Below are positions 1 through 9,094 of a stretch of DNA of 64,000 bases, one piece after another. Each line of letters opens with the position of its first letter. The first letter of the stretch is position 1. Where the stretch lies: positions 1,054,001 to 1,118,000 of the forward strand of contig NZ_JAGGMR010000001.1 in assembly GCF_017875645.1 (NCBI RefSeq). The letters are read 5' to 3'. Origin of the DNA: Nocardia goodfellowii (GTDB lineage Bacteria; Actinomycetota; Actinomycetes; Mycobacteriales; Mycobacteriaceae). The notes beneath the pieces are model-generated. The model did no database searches, was not told the DNA's origin, and saw only the letters and a list, made by a program, of their open reading frames with translations. The position numbers were made by a program, and so were the translations under genes.

Positions 1-386
1 AGGGACCGACCGCCGGGCTGCACGCCCTGACCGATTTCAGCGCGGCGAGCTGGTGGCACGCGCTGATCGCCGTCGCCTACATCGCGGTGCTGGCCACCGT
101 GGTCGGTTCGGGTATGTGGACCTATCTGATGAGCCGCTACCCCGCGGGCACCGTCGCACCCCTGACACTGCTGGTGCCGGTGGTCGGCATGGGCGCGGCC
201 TGGGCCGCCCTCGGCGAGACGCCCTCGGCCTGGGAGGTGATCGGCGGCCTGATCGTCATCGCGGGCGCTTTCACGGCGACCACGGCCGGTCGCCGCGGGA
301 AAGCGGCCGCGCCGGAACAGGTCGCGGCACTCGACCCGACCCCGGCCGCCGATGTCGAAGCGAGCCCGACCCTCGCCAAAGCCTGA
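1..386 (+). CDS. DMT/EamA-family transporter, C-terminal part
   Basis: The gene enters from the left edge and is read in the frame that starts at base 3; only about 127 C-terminal residues are visible. The segment has at least three hydrophobic helices separated by short loops. It includes the stretch APLTLLVPVVGMGAAW followed by GETPSAWEVIGGLIVIAG, the typical end of an EamA repeat in drug/metabolite exporters. A short hydrophilic Ala/Pro-rich tail ends at TGA. The substrate cannot be inferred. Family assignment rests on helix pattern and loop sequence. Confidence 0.75.
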   Translation, partial: GPTAGLHALTDFSAASWWHALIAVAYIAVLATVVGSGMWTYLMSRYPAGTVAPLTLLVPVVGMGAAWAALGETPSAWEVIGGLIVIAGAFTATTAGRRGKAAAPEQVAALDPTPAADVEASPTLAKA

Positions 387-600
387 GTAGTGCGCGTGTC
401 ACGCGGCGGTTTGCCGGGAACGCGCTCGCATAACCGGCTGATGCCGGTAGGGTCGGTCGCCGTACACCTGTGAACGGCTGGAGCGCTGTGCAGTCGGCCG
501 CGGCGAAGTCGGGAGGGTGGGTCTCGAGCTTCGGGATCGCCGCTTTACAGTGGTGCGGCGGGGGACGTGGCGGCGGCGAGGCTAGGCAGCGAAGAAGCTC

Positions 601-2346
601 ATGGCAGAACAGCGGTGGACCGTTTCGCGGCGCTCGGTGCTGCGCGGGGCGGCGGCAGTGGGGGTTGCGACAGCTACCGGAACGGCAGGGGCCGGGCGCG
701 CGACGGCGAACCCGGGCGGACCTCGGGTCGCGGTACTCGGCGGTGGCGTAGCGGGTTTGACCGCGGCGCACGAACTGGCCGAACGCGGATTCCAGGTCAC
801 CGTGTACGAGCGGCGGGCCCTGGGCGGGAAAGCGCGCAGCATCCCGGTGCCCGGCACCGGGACCGGCGGGCGGCCGGACCTGCCCGGCGAGCACGGCTTC
901 CGCTTCTTTCCCGGCTTCTACCAGCATATTCCGGACACCATGCGCCGGATTCCGTTCGCGGGCAACCCGAACGGCGTCTGGAACAACCTGATCAACGTTC
1001 CCGAGGCGCGGTTCGCCCGCCAGGACGGCGACGACTTCCGGCTGCCGCTGGGCCGCCGTGCCGCTATCGCCCCCACACCGGAGATCTTCCAGGAAACCGT
1101 CGGTGCCGCGCTCGCCACGGCACTGAAAATGCCTGCCGCCGAAGGGTTGTACTTCGCCAACCGGCTGCTCGTGTACTACACCAGTTCCGATGCCCGCCGG
1201 TTCGGGCAATGGGAGCACATGTCCTGGTTCGACTACGTCGGCGGGCACCGGCGTTCGCACGAATTCCGCGCCCTGCTCTCCCGCACGCTGACCAGCATCA
1301 TGGTCGCCGCGAAGGAGAATGTCGCCAGCGTGCGCACCATCGGCAATATGGGCGAGCAGTTCCTGGGCAATCCGTTCGAGGTCGGTAATGACGGCGCGCT
1401 CGACCGGGTCCTCAACGGCCCCACCAACGCGGCGTGGATCGATCCGTGGACGCGGCGGCTGGCCGAGCTCGGCGTGCGCTTCGCGCTGGACGCGGAAGTG
1501 CGCGGACTTCAGGTGCACGACCGGCGGATCGCCGCGGCGCGGGTCGTCGAGAACGGAGTGCAGCGCACCGTCGACGCCGACTATTTCGTCGTCGCGCTGC
1601 CCGCCGAGCAGGCGCGCGCCCTCTGGTCTCCCGACGTGCTCGCGGTGCGACCCGAATTGGCCGCCATGGACCGGCTTTTCGTCGACTGGATGGCGGGCAT
1701 CCAGTTCTATCTGCGCACGCCTGCGGATATCTCTCGCGGGCACACCGCCTATGTGGACGCACCGTGGTCGCTGACCTCGATCAGCCAGAACCAGCTGTGG
1801 AACTCGAAGTTCACCGGATTCGGCGACGGTTCGGTGCAGGACTGCCTCTCGGTCGACATCTCGGACTGGAACACCCGGGGCGTGCTGTACGGGAAACCCG
1901 CCAAGGAATGCACCCACCAGGAGATCGCACGCGAGGTATGGGCGCAGATGCGCGCGCACGTCGGCGACGCCCTGCGCGATGACGCGCTGCATTCCTGGTT
2001 CCTGGATCCCGGCATTTCCTGGCAGGGCGGTCACAACACCAATGCCGATCCGCTGCTGATCAATACCGCCGGTTCCTGGGAGTGCCGCCCCGAGCCGCAC
2101 GGAGCGCTCGAAAACCTCTTCCTCGCGGGCGATTACGTGCGCACCAATGTCGACCTCGCGACCATGGAGGGCGCCAGCGAATCCGCGCGCGCCGCGGTGA
2201 ACGCGCTGCTCGAGGTCGCGGGCTCGAACGCGGAACGCTGCCGGAAATACACGCTGTACCGCTCCGCGGAACTCGAGCCGCTGCGGCGGCAGGACGCGGA
2301 CCGCTATGCGAGCGGTCTGCCGAACATCTTCGACACACCTCTGTGA
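601..2346 (+). CDS. Tat-exported FAD-dependent amine oxidase-like protein
   Basis: The 581-residue product opens with a twin-arginine signal (SRRSVLRG, residues 10-17) and an Ala-rich hydrophobic stretch ending near residue 36. The ADP-binding fold begins at about residue 40 (VAVLGGGVAGLTAAHEL) and is followed by an acidic strand end (YERRALGGKARS), the pattern of FAD-binding amine oxidase, phytoene desaturase and hydroxysqualene dehydroxylase families. The C-terminal FAD motif is LENLFLAGDYVRTNVDLATM. It should therefore fold with bound FAD in the cytoplasm and be exported by Tat. The substrate is unknown. The ATG is the first that gives a complete Tat signal. No neighbouring gene suggests a pathway. 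Confidence 0.8.
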   Translation: MAEQRWTVSRRSVLRGAAAVGVATATGTAGAGRATANPGGPRVAVLGGGVAGLTAAHELAERGFQVTVYERRALGGKARSIPVPGTGTGGRPDLPGEHGFRFFPGFYQHIPDTMRRIPFAGNPNGVWNNLINVPEARFARQDGDDFRLPLGRRAAIAPTPEIFQETVGAALATALKMPAAEGLYFANRLLVYYTSSDARRFGQWEHMSWFDYVGGHRRSHEFRALLSRTLTSIMVAAKENVASVRTIGNMGEQFLGNPFEVGNDGALDRVLNGPTNAAWIDPWTRRLAELGVRFALDAEVRGLQVHDRRIAAARVVENGVQRTVDADYFVVALPAEQARALWSPDVLAVRPELAAMDRLFVDWMAGIQFYLRTPADISRGHTAYVDAPWSLTSISQNQLWNSKFTGFGDGSVQDCLSVDISDWNTRGVLYGKPAKECTHQEIAREVWAQMRAHVGDALRDDALHSWFLDPGISWQGGHNTNADPLLINTAGSWECRPEPHGALENLFLAGDYVRTNVDLATMEGASESARAAVNALLEVAGSNAERCRKYTLYRSAELEPLRRQDADRYASGLPNIFDTPL

Positions 2347-2397
2347 AGACACGAAAAACTTAGTGCCACCAGCGGTCTCGCAATGCTTGAATGTCCT

Positions 2398-3039
2398 ATG
2401 GGCGAGATCACCGACACCACCGAGATCACCGACCCGGCGGACCTGCGCCGCCTCCTCGGCGAGCCCGTCCCCCGCGCGATCACCAAGGAACGTCTCGCCC
2501 TGCATCCCAGGGACCGGGACTGGATCGCCACCTCCCCTTTCGTGATTCTCGCCACCAGCGATGCCGACGGCAATTGCGACGCCTCGCCGAAAGGCGACCC
2601 GGCGGGTTTCGTGCGCGTCCTCGACGACCACACCCTGGCCGTCCCGGAACGTCCGGGCAACCGCCGCGCCGACGGCTACCTCAATATCCTCGCCAACCCG
2701 CACGTCGGCCTGATCTTCCTGGTCCCCGGCCGCCGGGAGACCTTGCGCGTCAACGGCCGCGCCCGCCTGGTCCGGGACGCGCCCTATTTCGATGACATGG
2801 TGGTCCGCGGTCACCGCCCGATCCTGGCCGTCGAAGTCGACATCGAGCAGATCTTCTTCCACTGCGCCAAGGCGTTCATGCGCAGCCACCTCTGGGAGCC
2901 GGAGAAATGGCCGGTCAGCACCCTGCCCGGACCGGCCCAGCTGGTGAAGGAATTGCAGCCGGAGGTCACCGAATCCGTCGAGGAACTCGAGCACTATTAC
3001 CGCCCCGAGAATTACGAGCCCAAGCTCTACCAGGGTTGA
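2398..3039 (+). CDS. FMN-dependent pyridoxamine 5'-phosphate oxidase-like protein
   Basis: This is a split-barrel protein of about 213 residues. TSPFVILATSDADGNCDASP is the typical first strand pair of the pyridoxamine phosphate oxidase fold, followed by GDPAGFVRV and the barrel strand NPHVGLIFLVPGRRETLRVN. The overall layout, with RPILAVEVDIEQIFFHCAKA near the end, matches the MSMEG_1061 subfamily of FMN or F420-type oxidoreductases, whose physiological substrates are unknown. An upstream in-frame ATG at 2383 is possible. I prefer 2398 because homologues start close to the acidic N-terminal helix. It is probably a single-gene unit. Confidence 0.75.
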   Translation: MGEITDTTEITDPADLRRLLGEPVPRAITKERLALHPRDRDWIATSPFVILATSDADGNCDASPKGDPAGFVRVLDDHTLAVPERPGNRRADGYLNILANPHVGLIFLVPGRRETLRVNGRARLVRDAPYFDDMVVRGHRPILAVEVDIEQIFFHCAKAFMRSHLWEPEKWPVSTLPGPAQLVKELQPEVTESVEELEHYYRPENYEPKLYQG

Positions 3040-3108
3040 CGCGTGGCGAGCCGCACAATGGGCCAGCGCGCCAGGGCATCGGGATCGGGCACTGCATAGA
3101 CTCGCCCC

Positions 3109-4344
3109 GTGGCAGACATAACGGTGCGTGGGCGGATTGCCCTGCGAGCCGCGGCGGCGGCGTCGTGGGCCTCGCAGAAAGCCGGGCGCGGCAAGGGTTC
3201 GATGATCGGCGGCCTGATCGCGCTGAAGATCGATCCGACCATCATGGATCAGCTCGGCCGGGGCCGGCGGACGGTGCTGGTCACCGGCACCAACGGCAAG
3301 TCCACCACCACCCGGATGACCACCGCGGCGCTGGGCACCCTCGGCACGGTGGCCACCCAGGCCGACGGCGCGAATATGGACGCGGGCATCGTCGCGGCGC
3401 TGAGCCTGCATCAGGGTGTGTCCTTGGCCGCGATCGAGGTCGACGAACTGCACCTGCCGCACGTCACCGATTCGCTGAATCCCGCTGCAGTCGTGCTGCT
3501 CAATCTGAGCCGCGACCAGCTGGACCGGGTCGGCGAGATCAACATGATCGAACGAAAACTGCGCGCGGGCCTGGCCCGGCATCCGGACACCGTGGTCATC
3601 GCCAACTGTGACGACGTGCTGATCACCTCCATCGCCTACGACCACCCGAACGTGGTGTGGGTGGCCGCGGGCAGCGGCTGGGCCATGGACGCCACCAGTT
3701 GTCCGCGCAGCGGCGAACCCATCCGCTGGGAGGGCGAACACTGGCGCAGCACCGGAGCGGATTTTGAACGCCCCCAGCCGGATTGGTGGCTCGAGGGTGA
3801 TGACCTGCGCGGGCCCGGCGACATTCGGCTGCCGCTGACGCTGGCGCTGCCCGGTCGCGCGAACCGGGGCAATGCCGCGCAGGCCGTGGCCGCCGCCGTC
3901 GCACTCGGCGCCGAGCCCGCCAAGGCCGCCGAGGCCACCGGCACCGTGCGTGAGATCGCGGGCCGCTACCGCACGGTGCAGGTCGGTGATCACGAAGCGC
4001 GGCTGCTGCTGGCCAAGAATCCGGCCGGGTGGCAGGAAGCCCTGTCCATGATCGAGCCGACCTCGGCGGGCCTGGTGATCGCGGTGAACGGGCAGGTTCC
4101 CGACGGTGAGGATCTGTCCTGGCTGTGGGATGTGCGCTTCGAGCATTTCGAGGGCGTCCAGGTGGTCGCCGCCGGGGAGCGCGCCACCGATCTCGCGGTC
4201 CGTCTCACCTACGCCGGTGTCGAGCACACCACGGTGCCGGATCCGTTGCGCGCCATCGCTTCCTGCCCGGCCGGGCATGTCGAGGTGCTGGCCAACTACA
4301 CCGCGTTCCGCGACCTGAACCGCGATCTGGAGGCGCGCAAATGA
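3109..4344 (+). CDS. murT: Lipid II isoglutaminyl synthase, MurT subunit
   Basis: MurT is the Mur-ligase-like subunit that activates the D-glutamate carboxyl of lipid II so that GatD-derived ammonia can amidate it. The protein has 411 residues and starts with GTG. The ATP-binding loop is GTNGKSTTT (residues 60-68), preceded by an N-terminal helix that may sit at the membrane. The C-terminal MurT-specific domain contains DLSWLWDVRFE. The zinc-ribbon segment is degenerate: CPRSGEPI (Cys198) stands where Cys4 members have CPxCG, and no partner cysteines follow. The stop overlaps the gatD start (ATGA), so the two are translationally coupled, as in Rv3712-Rv3713. Confidence 0.93.
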   Translation: MADITVRGRIALRAAAAASWASQKAGRGKGSMIGGLIALKIDPTIMDQLGRGRRTVLVTGTNGKSTTTRMTTAALGTLGTVATQADGANMDAGIVAALSLHQGVSLAAIEVDELHLPHVTDSLNPAAVVLLNLSRDQLDRVGEINMIERKLRAGLARHPDTVVIANCDDVLITSIAYDHPNVVWVAAGSGWAMDATSCPRSGEPIRWEGEHWRSTGADFERPQPDWWLEGDDLRGPGDIRLPLTLALPGRANRGNAAQAVAAAVALGAEPAKAAEATGTVREIAGRYRTVQVGDHEARLLLAKNPAGWQEALSMIEPTSAGLVIAVNGQVPDGEDLSWLWDVRFEHFEGVQVVAAGERATDLAVRLTYAGVEHTTVPDPLRAIASCPAGHVEVLANYTAFRDLNRDLEARK

Positions 4345-5051
4345 GTGACTCGACCGTGCGTATCGGCTTGGTGCTGCCGGATGTGATGGGCACCTACGGG
4401 GACGGCGGCAACGCGCTGGTGCTGCGCCAGCGGCTGCGCATGCGCGGCTACCAGGCCGAGATCGTCGAAATCACGCTGGCCGACCCGGTTCCCGACTCAC
4501 TGGACATCTACACCCTTGGCGGAGCCGAGGATTCGGCGCAGCGCCTGGCCACCCGCCACCTGCGGCGCTATCCCGGCCTGCAGCAGGCGGCCGCGAAAGG
4601 CGCTCCGGTGCTGGCCATCTGCGCCGCCATCCAGGTGCTCGGCCACTGGTACGAGACCTCCACCGGCGAGCGGGTCGACGGCGTCGGCATGATCGACGTC
4701 ACCACCGCGCCGCAGACCACCCGCGCCATCGGCGAGGTCACCACCACCCCGCGGCTGGCCGGCCTGACCGCGGCGCTCACCGGATTCGAAAACCATCGCG
4801 GCGGAACGACGCTCGGCCCGGACGCCACCGGACTGGCGCGCGTCACCCGCGGCGTCGGCAATGGCGTCGGCGACGGATTGGAAGGCGTAGTCCAGGGTTC
4901 GGTGATCGGAACGTACATGCACGGTCCGGCGCTGGCGCGTAATCCGGAATTGGCGGATTTGCTGCTGGCGCGCGCATTGGGTGTGCAAGACCTGGAACCA
5001 TTGCCACTTCCGGAAGTTGAGCAACTTCGTCGTGAACGATTGCGCGCCTGA
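4341..5051 (+). CDS. gatD: Lipid II isoglutaminyl synthase, glutaminase subunit GatD
   Basis: GatD is the class I glutamine amidotransferase partner of MurT. It hydrolyses glutamine and passes ammonia for amidation of D-iGlu in peptidoglycan precursors. The 236-residue protein carries the nucleophile elbow LAICAAIQVLG (Cys94) and the catalytic histidine in GTYMHGP (His194), the same positions as in characterised GatD. The frame is open far upstream, but the ATG at 4341 overlaps the murT stop and gives the conserved N-terminus IGLVLPDVMGTYGDGGNA. Amidated peptidoglycan is typical of mycobacteria and nocardiae, and the gene is expected to be important for growth. Confidence 0.94.
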   Translation: MSDSTVRIGLVLPDVMGTYGDGGNALVLRQRLRMRGYQAEIVEITLADPVPDSLDIYTLGGAEDSAQRLATRHLRRYPGLQQAAAKGAPVLAICAAIQVLGHWYETSTGERVDGVGMIDVTTAPQTTRAIGEVTTTPRLAGLTAALTGFENHRGGTTLGPDATGLARVTRGVGNGVGDGLEGVVQGSVIGTYMHGPALARNPELADLLLARALGVQDLEPLPLPEVEQLRRERLRA

Positions 5052-5089
5052 CAGCGAAATCGCTGTCCTGCGCATTACTCTCGTCGTTC

Positions 5090-5848
5090 ATGACGACAAT
5101 CACACAGGAGCGCGCAACCGCGAACGGTGAGCAACCCGAAGAGTCGGGTCGTCAGCGGTTGTCCAACCGGTTATGGTCATTCCGGCCGCGCCCGCTGCAC
5201 GCCTCCGCGGTCGTTTCAGCTGTAGTGGCGTGGAAGGCATTCGAGATGTCCTTCGCGGCACTACACAATCTCGCGGTGCACAATCTCGTGGAGCCGAGAC
5301 TGGCTTCGAACGTCCCCTTGGCGATCGACGGTTTGATGGTCGGCTCCATTGTGGCCACCGCGTCGTTCCGCAAGAACAGCCTCGGCTGGTGGTATGCGAC
5401 AGCGCTGTTCGCGCTGTCCACCCTGGTGTCGGTGGCGGGCAATATCGAATACGCCCGCGAGATCGGCGGCGGCATCGTGGCTTTGGCGATTTACGCCGGT
5501 ATGCCGTTGACGATGCTTTTCGCCGTGCACCTGACGCTGCTGCTGTGGTCGCGGAGCCGGGAAGCGAAATTGGATGCGGCCCAACAGATCGCGGTCGCCG
5601 AAAATCCGCCACCGGAGAACACGACCGATCAGCGCTTGGCCGCCTGGGTGGACACCAACACCGACGGAATACGGATCGACGAGGTTTTCGAGGCCGAGCA
5701 CGCGGCGCTCACCGCGGCCGTCGCACCGAGCGTGCAAATGCGCGTCAGCCCGCTCGCCGCGGCCGCTCAGCAGGCGAACCTGATGGCGCAGGGCCAGCAC
5801 ACCAATCCCACTGCGCGCAAATTGGTTACGACCGGCGGACCGCAGTGA
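5090..5848 (+). CDS. DUF2637-type membrane protein
   Basis: This is a 252-residue protein with a hydrophilic N-terminal tail, then about four transmembrane helices between residues 40 and 155 (for example LAIYAGMPLTMLFAVHLTLL), and a cytoplasmic C-terminal tail of about 90 residues. The helix block resembles DUF2637 proteins of actinobacteria, some of which accompany replication or transfer functions; no such genes lie nearby. No Shine-Dalgarno sequence precedes the ATG, so the message may be leaderless. Function unknown. Confidence 0.65.
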   Translation: MTTITQERATANGEQPEESGRQRLSNRLWSFRPRPLHASAVVSAVVAWKAFEMSFAALHNLAVHNLVEPRLASNVPLAIDGLMVGSIVATASFRKNSLGWWYATALFALSTLVSVAGNIEYAREIGGGIVALAIYAGMPLTMLFAVHLTLLLWSRSREAKLDAAQQIAVAENPPPENTTDQRLAAWVDTNTDGIRIDEVFEAEHAALTAAVAPSVQMRVSPLAAAAQQANLMAQGQHTNPTARKLVTTGGPQ

Positions 5849-5965
5849 TCCGAATTCGAACACACCGCTGCACAGGGCGCTGACCTGCAACGTCGCGCGT
5901 TAGACTCACGCTTTGCCGCATAAGCAATCCCCAGCCACGCTCAAATACTTCGATGGAGTAGCACG

Positions 5966-6406
5966 ATGGCGCTTACAGTCTGGCAGGACCAAGGTTTCGA
6001 TCAGTTCCGTGATGTCGCACGGCGGCTGGCTTCGGTAATTCAGTGCAGCGACGACCGATCCGCCGCACTGCACCAATTCACCGAGGGGACCAGGAACGGA
6101 GAGGCCTTCACCGAGTTGTTGATCGAGTGGTCCGGCCGCTGGTTCAACGAATCCGGCGGTCAGCAGATCCTGATCGGCCCCGAAATGTTCTGGTTGCTGT
6201 CGGAACCGGACCCGCGCAGGGCGATTCGCTCCCAGATTCCGGGCGGCGACGGACGGGAAACCGAACCGACGCCGGGCCAGCGCGGCCGCAAATTGCTGTT
6301 GGTCTGTGTGCTCGAGACACTGGCCCAAACCCAATGGCAGCAGCCGGAACCGGTGGAGGACAAAATTCCGGTGCTCAACGGTGTCGGCATCAACGGAATG
6401 GTCTGA
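5966..6406 (+). CDS. Hypothetical protein
   Basis: The 146-residue product is soluble and mildly acidic, with no signal or membrane segment. It shows helices rich in Trp and Gln (LLIEWSGRWFN, ETLAQTQWQQPEP) and no motif I recognise. GGAG lies about 9 bases before the ATG and a strong terminator follows the stop, so it is a complete monocistronic gene. Codon use is like its neighbours. Confidence 0.6.
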   Translation: MALTVWQDQGFDQFRDVARRLASVIQCSDDRSAALHQFTEGTRNGEAFTELLIEWSGRWFNESGGQQILIGPEMFWLLSEPDPRRAIRSQIPGGDGRETEPTPGQRGRKLLLVCVLETLAQTQWQQPEPVEDKIPVLNGVGINGMV

Positions 6407-6419
6407 CAACTGGATCCCC

Positions 6420-6455
6420 GGCGCGCGGCTCGGCTTTCTCGCCGAGCCGCGCGCC
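6420..6455 (+). terminator. Rho-independent-type terminator
   Basis: A perfect 15-bp GC-rich stem (6420-6434 with 6441-6455) with a 6-base loop (TTTCTC) lies just after the preceding stop. It is followed by TATCTTTA, only a short T-rich tract, as is usual in high-GC actinobacteria. Confidence 0.75.
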
Positions 6456-6491
6456 TATCTTTAGGCGCGGACTTCGACCAAGATCAGGGGT

Positions 6492-6830
6492 ATGGCAGAC
6501 GAGATCACCGGCCCCACCCGCAGCACCCACATCGATGAGCTCGCCGCGACGGAGATCGGGCCGGGCATCCACGTTCGGGAATTGCCCGGCACCACCGGTA
6601 TTCGACCCTGGGTCATCGATCTGGCGCCGGGCGCGGAATGGCCCGCCGTCGACGTGCACGCCACCTGCGGGGAGGCCTATTACGTCATCGAGGGCGTCAT
6701 TCGCGACGGTGATCGCGACTATGGTCCCGGCTCGTATCTCTTCTTCGAACCCGGCACCGGTCACCGCCCCGCCAGCGAAACCGGCGCTCGTGCTTTCGGC
6801 TTCAACTACGACCTGCCGAAAGCCCCCTGA
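6492..6830 (+). CDS. Small cupin-domain protein
   Basis: This 112-residue protein has the single-domain beta-barrel pattern of cupins: PGAEWPAVDVHATCGEAYYV (motif 1 region with H and E) and YGPGSYLFFEPGTGHRP (motif 2 region with GTGH). This gives a His/Glu-containing metal site, though the spacing is not that of a classical enzyme cupin. A role as a small-molecule-binding or dioxygenase-like protein is possible, but the substrate is not evident. Confidence 0.75.
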   Translation: MADEITGPTRSTHIDELAATEIGPGIHVRELPGTTGIRPWVIDLAPGAEWPAVDVHATCGEAYYVIEGVIRDGDRDYGPGSYLFFEPGTGHRPASETGARAFGFNYDLPKAP

Positions 6831-6926
6831 ACTGCGCACTTTCCCGACACGCAGCTGATGTCCCACCCCTGCGCCAGGCCTGGTGATAGGACCGTAGGAA
6901 CAACCGATCTCGCCCAGGAGGTCTGA

Positions 6927-7148
6927 ATGCGACTATCGCCTTGCCATTCCTGCGCATCCGCGATCGACCATTGTCACGGCACCCTCATCGTCCACCCCGC
7001 CCGCCGGCCCGAATGCACCGACGACGTCTGCATCGACCCGGAGCACGCCCGGCACACCTTCATCGTCGACTGCGCCGATATCGCCGGCGGCTGCCCCTGC
7101 ACCGAGACCGAATCGTCCCCGCGCACCGCCGGCGACAGCCTCCCGTAG
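6927..7148 (+). CDS. Small Cys/His-rich hypothetical protein
   Basis: This 73-residue protein has a strong ribosome binding site (AGGAGG, 6 bases before the ATG). It contains CHSCASAIDHCHG near the N-terminus and further cysteines in ECTDDVCIDPEH, DCADIAGGCPC, eight in all. The pattern suggests a metal- or zinc-binding mini-protein, but it is not a family I can name. It ends 10 bases before the next gene and is probably cotranscribed with it. Confidence 0.6.
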   Translation: MRLSPCHSCASAIDHCHGTLIVHPARRPECTDDVCIDPEHARHTFIVDCADIAGGCPCTETESSPRTAGDSLP

Positions 7149-7158
7149 CCTGGCCCGG

Positions 7159-7791
7159 GTGAACTACGACCATGTCTTGTTGCCGTCCGGGGCCGCCACC
7201 ATCGCCGATGTCGACGACTACCTGACCGGGCAGCAAGGGCTGGCCGAGGACCCTGTGGTCGCGACCATCGCGGCGGAGTTGAACAAGCGCGATGCCGAAC
7301 TGCCCGAGGCGGACACCTTCCTCGGCGCCGAGTCCGTCGGCGGGGCGCGGACCGGCACGGTGCTGCATGTGCCGTGCCCGTACGACGCGATCGGTTTCGT
7401 GCGGAATCTCCTGTTCGAGCTGGCGACCCCGCACGGGTACGCCGTGTACGACCCGCAGCTGGCGTGGTTGATCGATCCGGCGGAACGCGTCGACGTCGAG
7501 GTCACGCACGGCGGTGCGGGCGATTTCCCCTATCTCACGAAAGCTCTGCTGGAGCAGTGGGTCCCGGAGCTGTCCGACCCCAACCCGTTCTTGATCGCCG
7601 AGCGCGCGCCGGAACACTACATCCAGACCTATCGCGCCGCCGACGGCGAATACACCGTCGAATATCGCGACGGGTCCGCCACCGAGCACTTCGGCCTGCG
7701 GACCTCCGACCCCGCCGAGGTCTGCGCCCTGATCTGGGCCTGGGCGACCGGCGAGCCCGGCACCGCGCACTGGATCCGCGTCGAGTTCTGA
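7159..7791 (+). CDS. Hypothetical protein
   Basis: The product has 210 residues and starts with GTG. It is acidic (pattern DDYLTGQQGLAEDPVV near the start) and has the look of a soluble actinobacterial protein of unknown function. YDAIGFVRNLLFELATPHGY and LRTSDPAEVCALIWAWATG suggest an alpha/beta fold. There is no signal peptide. It lies 10 bases after the Cys-rich mini-gene and converges on the LysE-type gene with only one base between the stops. Confidence 0.6.
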   Translation: MNYDHVLLPSGAATIADVDDYLTGQQGLAEDPVVATIAAELNKRDAELPEADTFLGAESVGGARTGTVLHVPCPYDAIGFVRNLLFELATPHGYAVYDPQLAWLIDPAERVDVEVTHGGAGDFPYLTKALLEQWVPELSDPNPFLIAERAPEHYIQTYRAADGEYTVEYRDGSATEHFGLRTSDPAEVCALIWAWATGEPGTAHWIRVEF

Positions 7792-7792
7792 C

Positions 7793-8410
7793 CTACTGGT
7801 TCTGCACGGCCAGCCGCCCGGCCAGGGCGATGAACGACACACCGAAGATCCGGCGCATCCAGGTGACGACGACCGGCCGGGTGATGACGTGATTGCGCAC
7901 CGCGGCGGCGCAGGCTCCGTACACCGCGAACACCGCGAAGGTGGCGAGCATGAAGATGCCGGACAGCTCCAGCATCCGGGCCAGCGCATTCGGCGAACCG
8001 CTCGGCACGAACTGGGGCAGGAAGGCGAAGAAGAAGATCGTCAGCTTCGGGTTCAGAATGTTCAGCAGGACCGCGGAGGTGATCACCTTGCGCGCCGACG
8101 GAGCCTGGCCCGCCGCCTGCTCCGGCACCGCGAGCGCACCCTTGTCCCGGAAGGTGTTCCAGGCCATGTACAGCAGGTAGAGGACACCGAGGTACTTCAA
8201 GGTCTGGAAGGCGACCGCGCTGGCGTTGAGCACCGCGGCCAAGCCGGTGATGGCGGCGAGCATGTGCGGGACGGTGCCGAGCGTGCAGCCGAAAGCGGCG
8301 ATCACGCTGGCGCGGGTGCCCCGGGACAGCCCGGCCGCCAGCGTGAACAGCACACCGGTGCCCGGGGTCGCGCAGATGACGAGCGTGGTCAGCAGGAATT
8401 CGATGCTCAT
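7793..8410 (-). CDS. LysE/RhtB-family amino acid exporter
   Basis: This is a 205-residue membrane protein with about six helices. The N-terminus (FLLTTLVICATPGTGVLFTL) holds the conserved TPG turn, and ILNPKLTIFFFAFLPQFV is the diagnostic LysE/RhtB motif NPK...FF.AFLPQF. Members export amino acids or their derivatives. The chosen start MSIEFLL (8410) is typical of the family; an upstream GTG at 8419 would add three residues. The specific substrate is unknown. Confidence 0.88.
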   Translation of the reverse strand: MSIEFLLTTLVICATPGTGVLFTLAAGLSRGTRASVIAAFGCTLGTVPHMLAAITGLAAVLNASAVAFQTLKYLGVLYLLYMAWNTFRDKGALAVPEQAAGQAPSARKVITSAVLLNILNPKLTIFFFAFLPQFVPSGSPNALARMLELSGIFMLATFAVFAVYGACAAAVRNHVITRPVVVTWMRRIFGVSFIALAGRLAVQNQ

Positions 8411-8477
8411 CCCCCGCACAGTAACGCGCCCGAACCATTCCGCAACCCCGGAAAGAGTTGCGTATCTTTATGTTCGG

Positions 8478-9086
8478 TCAGAGCACGCGGCGTCCGGAGA
8501 GCGCCCGGCCCAGGGTGAGCTCGTCGGCGAATTCCAGATCGCCGCCCATCGGCAGGCCCGACGCCAAACGCGTGACGCTGAGCCCCGGAAAATCGCGGAG
8601 CATGCGCACCAGATAGGTGGCCGTCGCCTCGCCCTCGGTGTTCGGGTCGGTCGCGATGATCACCTCGCTGACATCCACGCCGTCCTCCTGATTGCCGATG
8701 CGCCCCAACAGTTCCCGGATCCGCAGTTGATCCGGCCCGACTCCGCTGAGCGGATCCAGCGCACCGCCGAGCACGTGGTAGCGGCCACGGAACTCGCGGG
8801 TGCGCTCGATGGCCTGCACGTCCTTGGGTTCCTCGACCACGCAGATCATGGTGCGGTCGCGACGCGGGTCGGCACAGATACGGCACAGCTCGTTATCCGA
8901 GACGGTGCCGCACACCACGCAGAACTGCACGCCGTCGCGCACCTTCTGCAGCGCGGCGGTGAGACGATCGATATCGGGCGGCTCCACCGACAGCAGGTGA
9001 AACGCGATGCGCTGCGCGCTCTTCGGCCCGACACCGGGCAGCTTGCCCAGTTCGTCGATCAGATCCTGGACCGGACCCTCGTACAA
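8478..9086 (-). CDS. recR: Recombination mediator protein RecR
   Basis: RecR acts with RecF/RecO to load RecA at ssDNA gaps. The 202-residue protein shows the N-terminal helix-hairpin-helix ([20 protein letters not shown]), the four-cysteine zinc finger (CVVCG...CRIC), the Toprim core ([23 protein letters not shown]) and the C-terminal Walker-like [13 protein letters not shown]. The start is TTG, which gives the conserved [14 protein letters not shown]. It follows ybaB with an 8-base gap, the usual ybaB-recR operon. Confidence 0.96.
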   Translation of the reverse strand: MYEGPVQDLIDELGKLPGVGPKSAQRIAFHLLSVEPPDIDRLTAALQKVRDGVQFCVVCGTVSDNELCRICADPRRDRTMICVVEEPKDVQAIERTREFRGRYHVLGGALDPLSGVGPDQLRIRELLGRIGNQEDGVDVSEVIIATDPNTEGEATATYLVRMLRDFPGLSVTRLASGLPMGGDLEFADELTLGRALSGRRVL

Positions 9087-9094
9087 CGGTTACC

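Noticed and set aside
271..4278. Very long open frame on the minus strand (over 1300 codons)
   Set aside because: It runs opposite to four well-supported genes (FAD protein, FMN protein, murT) and its translation has the Arg/Gly/His-rich composition of a GC-driven shadow frame.
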